From Marinoscillum sp964351625 (GTDB lineage Bacteria > Bacteroidota > Bacteroidia > Cytophagales > Cyclobacteriaceae): a stretch of 64,000 bases of DNA. The stretch covers positions 62,001 through 126,000 of the forward strand of contig CAYGOV010000009.1 of the NCBI GenBank assembly GCA_964351625.1, read 5' to 3'. Positions 42,121-50,672 of this stretch are shown here, piece after piece. The notes under the pieces were generated by a model. The model saw only the letters and a list, made by a program, of their open reading frames with translations. It was not told the origin of the DNA and made no database searches. Both the position numbers and the translations under genes were made by a program. The stretch's first letter is position 1. Each line of letters begins with the position of its first letter.

Positions 42121-43701
42121 ATGACATTAGAACAAGAGATACAAAAGCGCCGAACCTTTGGCATCATAGCTCACCCTGATGCAGGTAAAACCACATTGAC
42201 GGAAAAACTCCTCCTTTTTGGTGGTGCTATCCAAATAGCGGGCGCTGTGAAATCCAATAAGATAGATGTGGGCACTCGCTCCGATTGGATGGAGATAGAA
42301 AAGCAACGGGGTATTTCTGTGGCTACATCCGTGATGGGATTCGACTACAAAGACCTCAAAATCAACATTCTGGATACACCAGGTCACGAAGACTTTGCCG
42401 AAGATACTTACCGTACACTTACTGCGGTGGATAGTGTAATCATGGTGATCGACTGTGTGAAAGGTGTAGAAAAACAAACAGAGAAGCTCATGGAAGTCTG
42501 CCGGATGAGAAATACGCCAGTGCTTTGTTTCATTAACAAACTTGACCGTGAGGGACGTGATGCTTTTGACTTACTGGATGAGATTGAGGAAAAGCTAGGC
42601 ATCAAGGTGCGACCGATGAGTTGGCCAATAGGTATGGGGAAATCGCTGCGTGGCGTTTATAATATTTTCGAAAACAATCTCAACCTCTATGAACCAAGTA
42701 AATCAAAAAAAGTAACGGATGTCGTGGAGATCAAAGGGGTAAATGATCCTGAACTAGATAAGCGTCTCCCAGCCTCCGCGGTAAAAGAATTGCGCGAAGA
42801 AATTGAGTTGATCAATGGAGTGTATGATCCCTTGAATGTACAAGATTACCTTGACGGAAAAGTAGCTCCAGTATTCTTCGGAAGTGCCGTAAACAACTTC
42901 GGTGTAAGAGAACTACTCGACTGCTTTATACAAATAGCTCCCCCTCCTGTGCCACGAGAAACAGACGAGCGCGTGATTGCACCGAATGAAAAGAAATTTT
43001 CGGGATTCATATTTAAAATTCATGCGAATATGGACCCGAAGCACCGTAACAGGATTGCTTTTGCTCGAATCTGCTCCGGCACATTCCACCGTGGACAGAA
43101 TTATTACCACGTGAGATCGGATAAAAATTTCCGTATCAGCAACGCCACTGCTTTCATGGCCCAACAAAAAGAAACTGTAGATGAAGCTTTTCCGGGTGAT
43201 ATCATAGGACTCTATGATACTGGCAACTTGAAAATAGGCGATACAATAAGTGAGGGTGAAAAGGGACAATATAAAGGCATTCCGTCATTCTCTCCTGAGC
43301 TTTTCAGAGAAGTTCTCAATATGGATGCTATGAAATCTAAACAGCTCGAAAAAGGTCTTAATCAGCTCATGGATGAAGGTTTGGCGCAACTATTCACTTT
43401 CGAAATGGGTTCTAGAAAGGTAGTGGGCACTGTGGGTGCTCTTCAGTTTGAAGTTCTCCAATACCGTCTTCTTAATGAGTACAATGCCAAAGCACGCTTT
43501 GATGCAGTAAGCATTCACATGGCTTGCTGGATCAGTTCTAAAGACGAATCCAAACTTGATGCCTTTGTGAAAGATAAATACCGTCACATAGCCAAAGACA
43601 AAGAAGGCAAGCTGGTGTTCATGGCAGAGTCAAAAGCTTGGTTGCAGATGGTTAGGGACAATTTCCCTGATATCGATTTTCACTTTATCAGTGAGTTTTA
43701 G
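42121..43701 (+). CDS. prfC: Peptide chain release factor 3
   Basis: RF3 is a GTPase that removes RF1/RF2 from the ribosome after termination. The 526-residue protein has G1 AHPDAGKTT, switch region EKQRGISVATSVMGF, G3 DTPGHEDF and G4 NKLDRE, followed by an EF-G-like domain II and the family C-terminal part (KFSGFIFKIHANMDPKHRNRI in two segments). Full length; a promoter lies upstream, and the pseudouridine synthase gene follows after 8 bases. Confidence 0.97.
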   Translation: MTLEQEIQKRRTFGIIAHPDAGKTTLTEKLLLFGGAIQIAGAVKSNKIDVGTRSDWMEIEKQRGISVATSVMGFDYKDLKINILDTPGHEDFAEDTYRTLTAVDSVIMVIDCVKGVEKQTEKLMEVCRMRNTPVLCFINKLDREGRDAFDLLDEIEEKLGIKVRPMSWPIGMGKSLRGVYNIFENNLNLYEPSKSKKVTDVVEIKGVNDPELDKRLPASAVKELREEIELINGVYDPLNVQDYLDGKVAPVFFGSAVNNFGVRELLDCFIQIAPPPVPRETDERVIAPNEKKFSGFIFKIHANMDPKHRNRIAFARICSGTFHRGQNYYHVRSDKNFRISNATAFMAQQKETVDEAFPGDIIGLYDTGNLKIGDTISEGEKGQYKGIPSFSPELFREVLNMDAMKSKQLEKGLNQLMDEGLAQLFTFEMGSRKVVGTVGALQFEVLQYRLLNEYNAKARFDAVSIHMACWISSKDESKLDAFVKDKYRHIAKDKEGKLVFMAESKAWLQMVRDNFPDIDFHFISEF

Positions 43702-43709
43702 AATTTAAA

Positions 43710-44399
43710 ATGTCTAGCGCCCCACACGTTCTTTTCGAAGACAATCATCTCCTCATCCTCAATAAGCCTGCAGGATGGCTTGTGCAAGGTGACAAGACAG
43801 GTGATGCTACGCTGACTGACTGGGGACGGGAATACATCAAGGAGAAATATCAAAAACCTGGTGAGGTATTCTTACATCCATGCCATCGGCTAGACCGTCC
43901 GGTGAGCGGAATTACCATTTTCGCTAGGACTTCCAAGGCGCTAGAGCGGATGAACAAACTCTTCCGTGAAGATGATATCACTAAAGCCTATGTTGCTGTG
44001 GTAAAGGGGAAACCTGCACAGGATAGCGCCAAGTTGATCCATTGGCTGGAGAAAAATAGCGACACCAACATTGTAAAGGCTTTTGACAAAGACAATGGTC
44101 GCGGAAAAAGAGCAGAACTGGATTACAGCCTGAATGCTACTGCTCAAAATCTTTCATTGCTTCAAGTCTTCCCCAAAACGGGTCGCGCACATCAGATCAG
44201 GGTACAATTGGCTAAAATGGGCTGTCCAATCAAGGGCGATTTGAAATATGGATTTCCTGATGCCAACCCAGACAAAAGTATTCATTTACACGCCTTTGCT
44301 ATTAAGTTTGTACACCCAGTAAAAAAAGAAGCGATGGAGATAAGATGTGCTCCAAATTGGGAGGCATTCAAAGATATCATCAATGGGTTGGATCGATAA
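43710..44399 (+). CDS. RluA-family pseudouridine synthase
   Basis: The enzyme isomerises specific uridines in rRNA or tRNA. The catalytic motif HRLDRPVSGI (Asp in LDR) and the later GRAHQIRVQLA motif define the RluA family. At 229 residues it lacks an S4 domain, as in RluA, RluF-like short members and TruC, so the RNA target is open. It lies 8 bases after prfC and overlaps the DUF6787 gene by 17 bases. Confidence 0.9.
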   Translation: MSSAPHVLFEDNHLLILNKPAGWLVQGDKTGDATLTDWGREYIKEKYQKPGEVFLHPCHRLDRPVSGITIFARTSKALERMNKLFREDDITKAYVAVVKGKPAQDSAKLIHWLEKNSDTNIVKAFDKDNGRGKRAELDYSLNATAQNLSLLQVFPKTGRAHQIRVQLAKMGCPIKGDLKYGFPDANPDKSIHLHAFAIKFVHPVKKEAMEIRCAPNWEAFKDIINGLDR

Positions 44400-44688
44400 A
44401 TTACAGACACGGTGGGAGCTTAAAAACACCCTGCAAGTCATCCTTGTTTTGATTGCATTTGCATGTACTGGATTCACGGTACTGTTCCTCAAGCGACCCA
44501 TTGTCGCATATTTCACCGCAGATGGTGAGCAAGGGATCTTCTTCTCCATCATTTACTACATTCTCATCTTCCCGATCTACAACCTGATATTGCTGATCTA
44601 TGGATTTCTACTGGGACAGTTTACCTTCTTCTGGGAATTTGAAAAGAAGACCTACCGCAGACTAACGGGTAAAAAAGATGATGCTTGA
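44383..44688 (+). CDS. DUF6787-like small membrane protein
   Basis: The 101-residue protein begins MGWIDKLQTRWEL, has hydrophobic segments around residues 17-37 and 55-82 and ends in a basic tail. This matches my memory of DUF6787, a small Bacteroidota membrane family of unknown role. The ATG at 44383 is chosen because relatives start MGWIDKL; it overlaps the pseudouridine synthase stop by 17 bases and its own stop overlaps pabB. Confidence 0.7.
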   Translation: MGWIDKLQTRWELKNTLQVILVLIAFACTGFTVLFLKRPIVAYFTADGEQGIFFSIIYYILIFPIYNLILLIYGFLLGQFTFFWEFEKKTYRRLTGKKDDA

Positions 44689-45643
44689 TCGAGAAGAAGC
44701 TATCAAGCAAATAAATGCACTGGTAACTCAGGGTAAGCCATTTTTTTTCTTCACGGATTTTTTAGGTGAAAGAACCTGGCTTAAGCCTATAACCGAAATT
44801 GCTAAGAAGGACATTGATTTTGCATTCCATAGTAAGGAAACCAATCACGAGAAGAGATCTTTTAAATTCGAAAAATTTCCACTTTCACAGGAAGCCTTTG
44901 CGGCACCCTATCTATATGTAGTTGACCAAATCAACTATGGAAATTCCTATCTCGTTAATCTCACATTTAAAACACCGATCAAAACAGATTTGTCAATCAA
45001 TGAGATCTATGAGCATAGCCATGCTAAATACAAAGTCCGTTTTAGAGATCAGTTTGTGGTCTTCTCCCCTGAAACTTTCGTCAAAATCAAAGATGGATTT
45101 ATCTATTCATATCCAATGAAAGGAACCATAGATGCTTCTATCAAAAACTCAGAGGCAATATTGATGAATGATCCTAAGGAAATTGCAGAGCATGTGACTA
45201 TTGTGGATTTGATTAGAAATGACCTAAGCCAGATCGCCTCCAAGGTAGAGGTAACCAAATTTCGATTTGTCAGCCAACTTAACACAAACGATAAAAACCT
45301 TCTTCAGGTTAGCTCAGAAATCAGAGGCAAATTACCTCAGAATTACGCTTTACAACTCGGAGATCTTTTCTTCAAACTACTACCTGCGGGCTCTATCTCT
45401 GGTGCCCCAAAAGAGCAAACGATCAAAATAATCAAAGCGGCAGAAACACAAAATAGAAATTTTTATACAGGTGTTTGCGGCCACTTTGATGGGAAGGATT
45501 TTGACTCTGGCGTCATGATACGATTTATCGAGAAAGAGGGTGAAAATATGTACTACAGAAGCGGTGGAGGTATCACCTCTTTTAGTGATGAAGCTAAAGA
45601 ATACCAAGAAATCATTGATAAAATCTATGTGCCGATTTATTGA
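44678..45643 (+). CDS. pabB: Aminodeoxychorismate synthase component I
   Basis: PabB makes 4-amino-4-deoxychorismate for folate. The 321-residue protein is a chorismate-binding enzyme lacking the N-terminal domain of TrpE. Motifs: NYGNSYLVNLT, SPETFVKI, YPMKGTID, DLIRNDLSQIA, AGSISGAPKEQT and YTGVCGHFD. It could be anthranilate synthase-like, but the following pabC and short length favour PabB. ATG at 44678 or 44681; both overlap the DUF6787 stop. No glutamine amidotransferase (pabA) is adjacent. Confidence 0.88.
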   Translation: MMLDREEAIKQINALVTQGKPFFFFTDFLGERTWLKPITEIAKKDIDFAFHSKETNHEKRSFKFEKFPLSQEAFAAPYLYVVDQINYGNSYLVNLTFKTPIKTDLSINEIYEHSHAKYKVRFRDQFVVFSPETFVKIKDGFIYSYPMKGTIDASIKNSEAILMNDPKEIAEHVTIVDLIRNDLSQIASKVEVTKFRFVSQLNTNDKNLLQVSSEIRGKLPQNYALQLGDLFFKLLPAGSISGAPKEQTIKIIKAAETQNRNFYTGVCGHFDGKDFDSGVMIRFIEKEGENMYYRSGGGITSFSDEAKEYQEIIDKIYVPIY

Positions 45644-46220
45644 AAGTATAAGATTTGAAGAAGGAGCTTACCAGCTTCTTGATTACCATCAAAAGCGCGT
45701 AGACAGGACATTTGCTGAGATTTTCTCCGGAGGTATACCGCATGATCTTTCGGCAATCCTGCCTCCTCTCGATTTAGTGACTAGACATAAAATACGTATA
45801 GCGTATGATGCCAATGGATTCAGCATCAGTTTAAGCGAATATCATATTCGCCCAATAGGTAAAATTCAATTGGTCTTTGATAATAATATAGAATATCATC
45901 TGAAAAATACAGATAGAAATTCGTTGGGAGTTCTTTATGCCAAGCGAGGAATTGCTGACGATATTCTAATCATCAAAAATGGATTGGTAACAGACAGCTA
46001 CTATGCCAATCCGGCCTTTTGGGATGGCAAGGAATGGCTGGTGCCTAATTCCTATCTCCTTAATGGAGTGAAACGCCAATATTTGTTGACAAAAAACAAG
46101 GTTCGCGAAATTGAGATTCGCGAAGAAGATATTGCTTCATTTGAAAAAGTGAGCTTAATAAATGCCATGCTAGATTTGGGTGATATAGAAGTAAATACTG
46201 CTCATATTTTAAGCTTCTAA
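45627..46220 (+). CDS. pabC: Aminodeoxychorismate lyase (class IV aminotransferase fold)
   Basis: The 197-residue protein is a fold-type IV PLP enzyme with FIESIRFEEGAYQLLDYHQKR at the start and a PLP region VTDSYYANPAFWDG. Following pabB it should release 4-aminobenzoate and pyruvate. The ATG at 45627 is preferred to an upstream start because MCRFIESIRF matches the family N-terminus; it overlaps pabB by 17 bases. It is shorter than E. coli PabC (269 aa); the branched-chain aminotransferase branch is less likely by length and context. Confidence 0.8.
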   Translation: MCRFIESIRFEEGAYQLLDYHQKRVDRTFAEIFSGGIPHDLSAILPPLDLVTRHKIRIAYDANGFSISLSEYHIRPIGKIQLVFDNNIEYHLKNTDRNSLGVLYAKRGIADDILIIKNGLVTDSYYANPAFWDGKEWLVPNSYLLNGVKRQYLLTKNKVREIEIREEDIASFEKVSLINAMLDLGDIEVNTAHILSF

Positions 46221-46238
46221 AGCACCCAAGTCATAAAA

Positions 46239-46261
46239 AAAGGGAACCAATGGTTCCCTTT
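46239..46261 (-). terminator. Terminator of atpD-atpC, shared with pabC
   Basis: AAAGGGAACC / GGTTCCCTTT is a perfect hairpin. The long A-run on its left gives a U-tract for minus-strand transcripts, so it mainly serves atpC; on the plus strand only a short T-run follows. Confidence 0.85.
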
Positions 46262-46287
46262 CCTATATTATTCGATTACTGAAAATA

Positions 46288-46548
46288 TCAAGCAGTCTCG
46301 ATTTTCTCTGCAAGTACCATCACTTTGTTGTTCAACACTTCTACTACGCCTCCAGTTACCTTAAAGTGTATTGTCTGTGTTTTCTTATCTATGTCGTGAA
46401 TTAGTTTGATATCACCAGTACCCAAAGTAGAGATCATTGGTGCATGATCACCCAGTACTTGGAATGACCCATCACTTCCTGGAAAAGTAGCACTTTCTAC
46501 TTCTCCTTCGAATACTTTTTCGTCTGGTGTTACTATTTCTAAGTACAT
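46288..46548 (-). CDS. atpC: ATP synthase F1 epsilon subunit, short form
   Basis: The 86-residue protein matches only the N-terminal beta-sandwich of epsilon (MYLEIVTPDEKVFEGEVES, FPGSDGSFQVLGDHAPMIS, VTGGVVEVLNNKVMVLAE). The C-terminal helical hairpin that inhibits ATP hydrolysis in longer homologues (about 139 aa in E. coli) is absent. It lies 4 bases after atpD. The other ATP synthase genes are elsewhere, a split I recall as usual in Bacteroidota. Confidence 0.95.
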   Translation of the reverse strand: MYLEIVTPDEKVFEGEVESATFPGSDGSFQVLGDHAPMISTLGTGDIKLIHDIDKKTQTIHFKVTGGVVEVLNNKVMVLAEKIETA

Positions 46549-46552
46549 AAGA

Positions 46553-48061
46553 TTATGCGTTAGCTTCAGCTAGTAATTTCTCTCCTTTTGCGATAGCATC
46601 TTCGATAGTTCCTACCAAGTTGAATGCTGACTCAGGAAGGTGATCATAAGCACCGTCCATGATTGCATTGAAGCCTTTGATAGTATCCTTAATGTCTACA
46701 AGCACACCTTTCATACCAGTGAATTGCTCTGCTACATGGAAAGGCTGAGACAAAAATCTTTGTACCCTTCTAGCTCTGTGCACGACTTCTTTATCCTCAT
46801 CAGATAGTTCATCCATACCAAGAATTGCGATGATGTCCTGAAGTTCTTTGTATCGCTGCAAAAGTTCTTTTACTCGCTGAGCACAGTCATAATGCTCATC
46901 TCCAAGAACCTCAGCACTCAAGATCCTAGAAGTAGAATCCAAAGGATCCACCGCTGGATAGATCCCTAGCTCAGCAATCTTACGAGAAAGTACTGTAGTA
47001 GCATCCAAATGCGAGAAAGTAGTCGCAGGAGCAGGGTCAGTCAAATCATCCGCAGGTACATAAACGGCCTGTACTGATGTGATCGATCCGTTCTTTGTAG
47101 AAGTGATACGCTCTTGCATCGCTCCCATCTCTGTTGCCAAAGTTGGTTGGTAACCTACCGCTGACGGCATACGACCAAGAAGTGCAGATACTTCAGAACC
47201 AGCCTGAGTGAATCGGAAAATATTGTCAACAAAGAAAAGGATATCTCTTCCTTTGCCAGTACCATCTCCATCACGGAAATATTCAGCAATAGTCAAACCA
47301 GACAATGCCACACGAGCACGCGCCCCTGGAGGCTCATTCATTTGTCCGAATACGAATGTTGCTTTAGACTCTTTTAGGTCTTCAGGAGTCACTTTAGACA
47401 AGTCCCATCCACCTTCTTCCATTGAGTGCTTGAAGTTTTCACCGTAGTTTACGATACCTGCCTCGATCATCTCACGAAGCAAATCGTTTCCTTCACGTGT
47501 ACGCTCACCCACACCAGCAAATACAGAAAGACCCGCATAAGCTTTTGCAATATTGTTGATCAACTCCTGAATCAATACAGTTTTACCAACACCAGCACCA
47601 CCGAACAAACCAATCTTACCACCTTTTGCGTAAGGCTCGATTAAGTCAATTACTTTGATACCAGTATAAAGTACTTCTGTAGAAGTAGAAAGATCTTCAT
47701 ATTTCGGAGCTGATCTATGGATCGGCAATCCTTGAGTTCCTTTTGGCTGAGCAAGACCATCAATCGCTGTACCTACTACATTGAATAGTCGGCCTTTGAT
47801 ATCATCACCTATTGGCATCTGAATTGGACTGCCTGTATCGGTCACTTCCAAGCCTCTCATCATACCATCTGTAGCATCCATTGCAATGGTGCGTACAGTG
47901 CTTTCACCAAGGTGAGACTGTACCTCTAGTACTACTACAGTTCCATCCTTTTTGGTGATGGTGAGGGCATCCATAATATTCGGAAGTTTTGAGCCTTCAG
48001 CTCCAAAACTAACGTCTACTACTGGGCCAATTATTTGGGTGATTTTGCCTTTGTTAGCCAT
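46553..48061 (-). CDS. atpD: ATP synthase F1 beta subunit
   Basis: Catalytic beta subunit of F1. The 502-residue sequence has Walker A GGAGVGKTVL, catalytic Glu in GVGERTREGND, MNEPPGARARV, Walker B LFFVDNIFRF, and the DELSDEDKEVV motif (usual DELSEED). Full length and conserved. It is followed after 4 bases by atpC and ends in the terminator at 46239. No other ATP synthase gene is adjacent. Confidence 0.98.
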   Translation of the reverse strand: MANKGKITQIIGPVVDVSFGAEGSKLPNIMDALTITKKDGTVVVLEVQSHLGESTVRTIAMDATDGMMRGLEVTDTGSPIQMPIGDDIKGRLFNVVGTAIDGLAQPKGTQGLPIHRSAPKYEDLSTSTEVLYTGIKVIDLIEPYAKGGKIGLFGGAGVGKTVLIQELINNIAKAYAGLSVFAGVGERTREGNDLLREMIEAGIVNYGENFKHSMEEGGWDLSKVTPEDLKESKATFVFGQMNEPPGARARVALSGLTIAEYFRDGDGTGKGRDILFFVDNIFRFTQAGSEVSALLGRMPSAVGYQPTLATEMGAMQERITSTKNGSITSVQAVYVPADDLTDPAPATTFSHLDATTVLSRKIAELGIYPAVDPLDSTSRILSAEVLGDEHYDCAQRVKELLQRYKELQDIIAILGMDELSDEDKEVVHRARRVQRFLSQPFHVAEQFTGMKGVLVDIKDTIKGFNAIMDGAYDHLPESAFNLVGTIEDAIAKGEKLLAEANA

Positions 48062-48151
48062 TATTTTTTCTTTTTAAAAAGTCGTTTCTCTAACCGTGTG
48101 CGAAATTAATCTAAAAATGGTTAAGAGAAAAAGCAGCCTACTGAAATCTGT

Positions 48152-49357
48152 CTATGATTTCAGCATTATTCTAAAGGTAGTCCCTTTATTGATCTCAGAT
48201 GACTTCACAAATATTTTCCCTCCATGGTAATTTTCCACAATTCTTTTAGCCAAAGCCAGACCTAGACCCCATCCACGCCGTTTTGTCGTAAAACCCGGCT
48301 TAAAAAGATCTTTGATGTTTGCTTTGGAAATACCCTTACCAGAATCAGCAATATCCACCGCGACTTGACCTTCGCTCACTTTCATGATTTTAATATGAAT
48401 AGAGCCTTTGCCTTCCATGGCATCTACAGCATTTTTTACAATGTTTTCGATTACCCAAGCAAATAATGGTCGATTGATATTACTACGAATGTCCCCCGAA
48501 GGGAATGCCTCAATACTGAATATTACTTTTTTGGAAATCCTTGTCTCGAGATATTTCATAACTTCCGAAATCAACTCAAAGACATTACCCTCTGAAAGCT
48601 GTGGTACACTGCCGATATTAGAAAATCGCTCGGTGATCATCTCTAAACGATCTACATCCTTCTGTAGCTCATCAAAAATCTCCCTTTGATCAGGAAAAGT
48701 TTCTTTGAAATACTCCACCCAAGCCATAAGTGAAGAAAGTGGTGTACCTAGCTGGTGGGCAGTTTCTTTTGCTAGGCCTACCCAAACACGGTTTTGTTCC
48801 GCACGGCGAGAATAATTGAAAATCCCAAAAACGATCAAGCCGAATATAGAAATGATCGACAATTGAACATATGGATAAAATCGTAGCTGCTCCAAAAGTT
48901 TAGAGTTGCGATAGTAAATGTTTTTGTAGCCATAGACTTGATTGACATCATCAATCAAAGTGACCATAATAGGCTCACGCTCTTCTTTCATCCTTTCGAT
49001 TTCTTTTTCAAGCAGCTTCTCCCTTTCCTTCGGATCTTTCAGTTTATCAAGTCCCGGAATATTTCGAAAATGCTCTGGTCTACCAAATTCATCCGTGAGG
49101 ATGACCGGAATGGTGTGATTGGCCTGAATAATCTCTTCATGCACGAATATTAGATTAGGAGCGTCCAATTCGTTGGCCAAATATTCGAGCGTGGCAGCAT
49201 AGAGATCCATCTGGCGTTTCTCCCTGTCTTTGATTTGATCTACAAGGCTATTGGTATAAACGATAGAGCCTGCACTGATCACCAAAGCAATGCCCAAAAT
49301 CACCCATTTAAAATTGGATCGAGTAGAATATAAATTGATTGATGGGTCGTTGCTCAC
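48152..49357 (-). CDS. Sensor histidine kinase, orphan
   Basis: The 401-residue protein has two membrane helices (about 17-35 and 158-178) around a periplasmic domain, then a HisKA-like region with the H-box KETAHQLGTPLSS (His at residue 201), and a HATPase domain with ENIVKNAVDA, DSGKGI and GWGLGLALAK. The start is a GTG at 49357: an in-frame stop lies eight codons upstream and no ATG precedes the first helix. No response regulator is adjacent, so its partner is encoded elsewhere or is shared with the pair at 50-52 kb. Confidence 0.88.
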   Translation of the reverse strand: MSNDPSINLYSTRSNFKWVILGIALVISAGSIVYTNSLVDQIKDREKRQMDLYAATLEYLANELDAPNLIFVHEEIIQANHTIPVILTDEFGRPEHFRNIPGLDKLKDPKEREKLLEKEIERMKEEREPIMVTLIDDVNQVYGYKNIYYRNSKLLEQLRFYPYVQLSIISIFGLIVFGIFNYSRRAEQNRVWVGLAKETAHQLGTPLSSLMAWVEYFKETFPDQREIFDELQKDVDRLEMITERFSNIGSVPQLSEGNVFELISEVMKYLETRISKKVIFSIEAFPSGDIRSNINRPLFAWVIENIVKNAVDAMEGKGSIHIKIMKVSEGQVAVDIADSGKGISKANIKDLFKPGFTTKRRGWGLGLALAKRIVENYHGGKIFVKSSEINKGTTFRIMLKS

Positions 49358-49464
49358 GCTCGAAGCTGAAGAATATGCCTAAAATGAAGTGTGTAAGTTA
49401 GGTGATTTGCTAATTTTTAAAACCCAGTCAAATTATGAGTTTCATGGAGTAATTATAACTGTCA

Positions 49465-49505
49465 ATAAAAAAAAGCCCAACCAGTCTTGCGACGGATCGG
49501 GCTTT
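49465..49505 (-). terminator. Terminator of the LKGPAAKN repeat gene
   Basis: Arms AAAGCCC (49472-49478) and GGGCTTT (49499-49505) with a 20-base apical region; on the minus strand a long U-tract follows the second arm. It ends the 49914-49558 transcript. Confidence 0.8.
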
Positions 49506-49557
49506 ACAGAATCGACTAACTCTTCTGGCTAAGAATCGAAATTAGTTCGGAGAGGTC

Positions 49558-49914
49558 CTAATAGGTGCTGGATTGATCATCTATCGAATCATTAACTTGA
49601 TATTCATCCTGGCTCATTTTCCATGGCTTATAGTTTTTAGCAGCAGGACCTTTCAGTTCAGTCCTTGGTGAACCAATCTCTATAGCCACATATTCAATCT
49701 CACTATCAACCGTCCATGTTTTGTGGTTTTTTGCAGCGGGGCCTTTGAGAGCAACCTTATCAACTGCAACTACTGGAGTTGGCACATTGGTTTCGGTCTT
49801 GTCCCTCCACGGTTTGTAGTTTTTAGCCGCAGGACCTTTGAGGTCATTTTTCGCTTGAGCTCCTACCAGTAATGTTGAAAAAATGAATCCGAGGGTTATA
49901 ATGAGTGTTTTCAT
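49558..49914 (-). CDS. Secreted protein with three LKGPAAKN repeats
   Basis: The 118-residue protein has a signal peptide (MKTLIITLGFIFSTLLVGAQ, cleavage near residue 21) and three copies of LKGPAAKN[YH]K[PT]W, starting at residues 25, 56 and 87: an exact 31-residue spacing. The linkers between copies are unlike one another, so the motif rather than the linker is conserved. I believe similar proteins exist in Bacteroidota but know no function. It is a single-gene transcript between an orphan kinase and a two-component pair. Confidence 0.7.
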   Translation of the reverse strand: MKTLIITLGFIFSTLLVGAQAKNDLKGPAAKNYKPWRDKTETNVPTPVVAVDKVALKGPAAKNHKTWTVDSEIEYVAIEIGSPRTELKGPAAKNYKPWKMSQDEYQVNDSIDDQSSTY

Positions 49915-50039
49915 AGTGCTGTTCGTTTAATGTTTCTTACTTCAAAAAACGAAAGATTGACCCCCTGTGTGACTCTAAGAAAAATGGTATTTATTACCTC
50001 GGAAATAACTGATGTGCCGCATCCGTATAAATTCGGATA

Positions 50040-50672
50040 CTAAATAATGCTAAGCTGAGCGGCCTTCTTGATGAGCTCTGCGGTGTTTTTGACTGCTAAT
50101 TTCTTCATCATATTGACACGATGGGTCTCCACAGTTCGGGTACTGATGAAAAGTTTTTGTGCAATTTCTTTAGTAGTGGATCCTTCAGAAATGAATTGAA
50201 GTACTTCTTGTTCTTTTGGAGAGAGCTTTTTAGGATCGGAGCCTTCAAGTGCCATGATTCCGATCATTTGCTCGGACACAGTTTTGTTGAAATACTTTTT
50301 GCCACCAGCGACAGACTTGATCGCTTCCATTAACTCCTCCTCGTCCGTGTTTTTCAATAAGTAACCATGTGCACCTTCACGCACACATTTGACTATATAG
50401 TTGCCATCATCATGCATGGAAAGGGCAATATATTTTACGCCCGGGTACTTATCACTTAGGGTTTTCATGACTTCAAAGCCACTCATTTCTGGCATAGTTA
50501 GGTCCAGCAAAACAACTGATGGCACGTCTCCTTCTTCCAGTTTTTGAAGAAAAGCGGCACCAGATCCTTCATTGATCACCACTTCAAACTCCCCTGATGT
50601 GGTAAGTAATGCTTCTACTCCATTTCGAAAGAGTAAGTGATCGTCTACGATGGCTACCCGAATTTTAGTCAT
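50040..50672 (-). CDS. NarL/FixJ-type response regulator
   Basis: The 210-residue protein has a receiver domain with phospho-acceptor D57 (VVLLDLTMPEMSG) and a conserved Lys in GYLLKNTDE, followed by a LuxR-type helix-turn-helix (LSPKEQEVLQFISEGSTTKEIAQKLF in part). It overlaps the preceding kinase gene by 8 bases, so the two form a signalling pair. DNA targets are not identifiable here; no repeated operator next to it was seen. Confidence 0.93.
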   Translation of the reverse strand: MTKIRVAIVDDHLLFRNGVEALLTTSGEFEVVINEGSGAAFLQKLEEGDVPSVVLLDLTMPEMSGFEVMKTLSDKYPGVKYIALSMHDDGNYIVKCVREGAHGYLLKNTDEEELMEAIKSVAGGKKYFNKTVSEQMIGIMALEGSDPKKLSPKEQEVLQFISEGSTTKEIAQKLFISTRTVETHRVNMMKKLAVKNTAELIKKAAQLSII

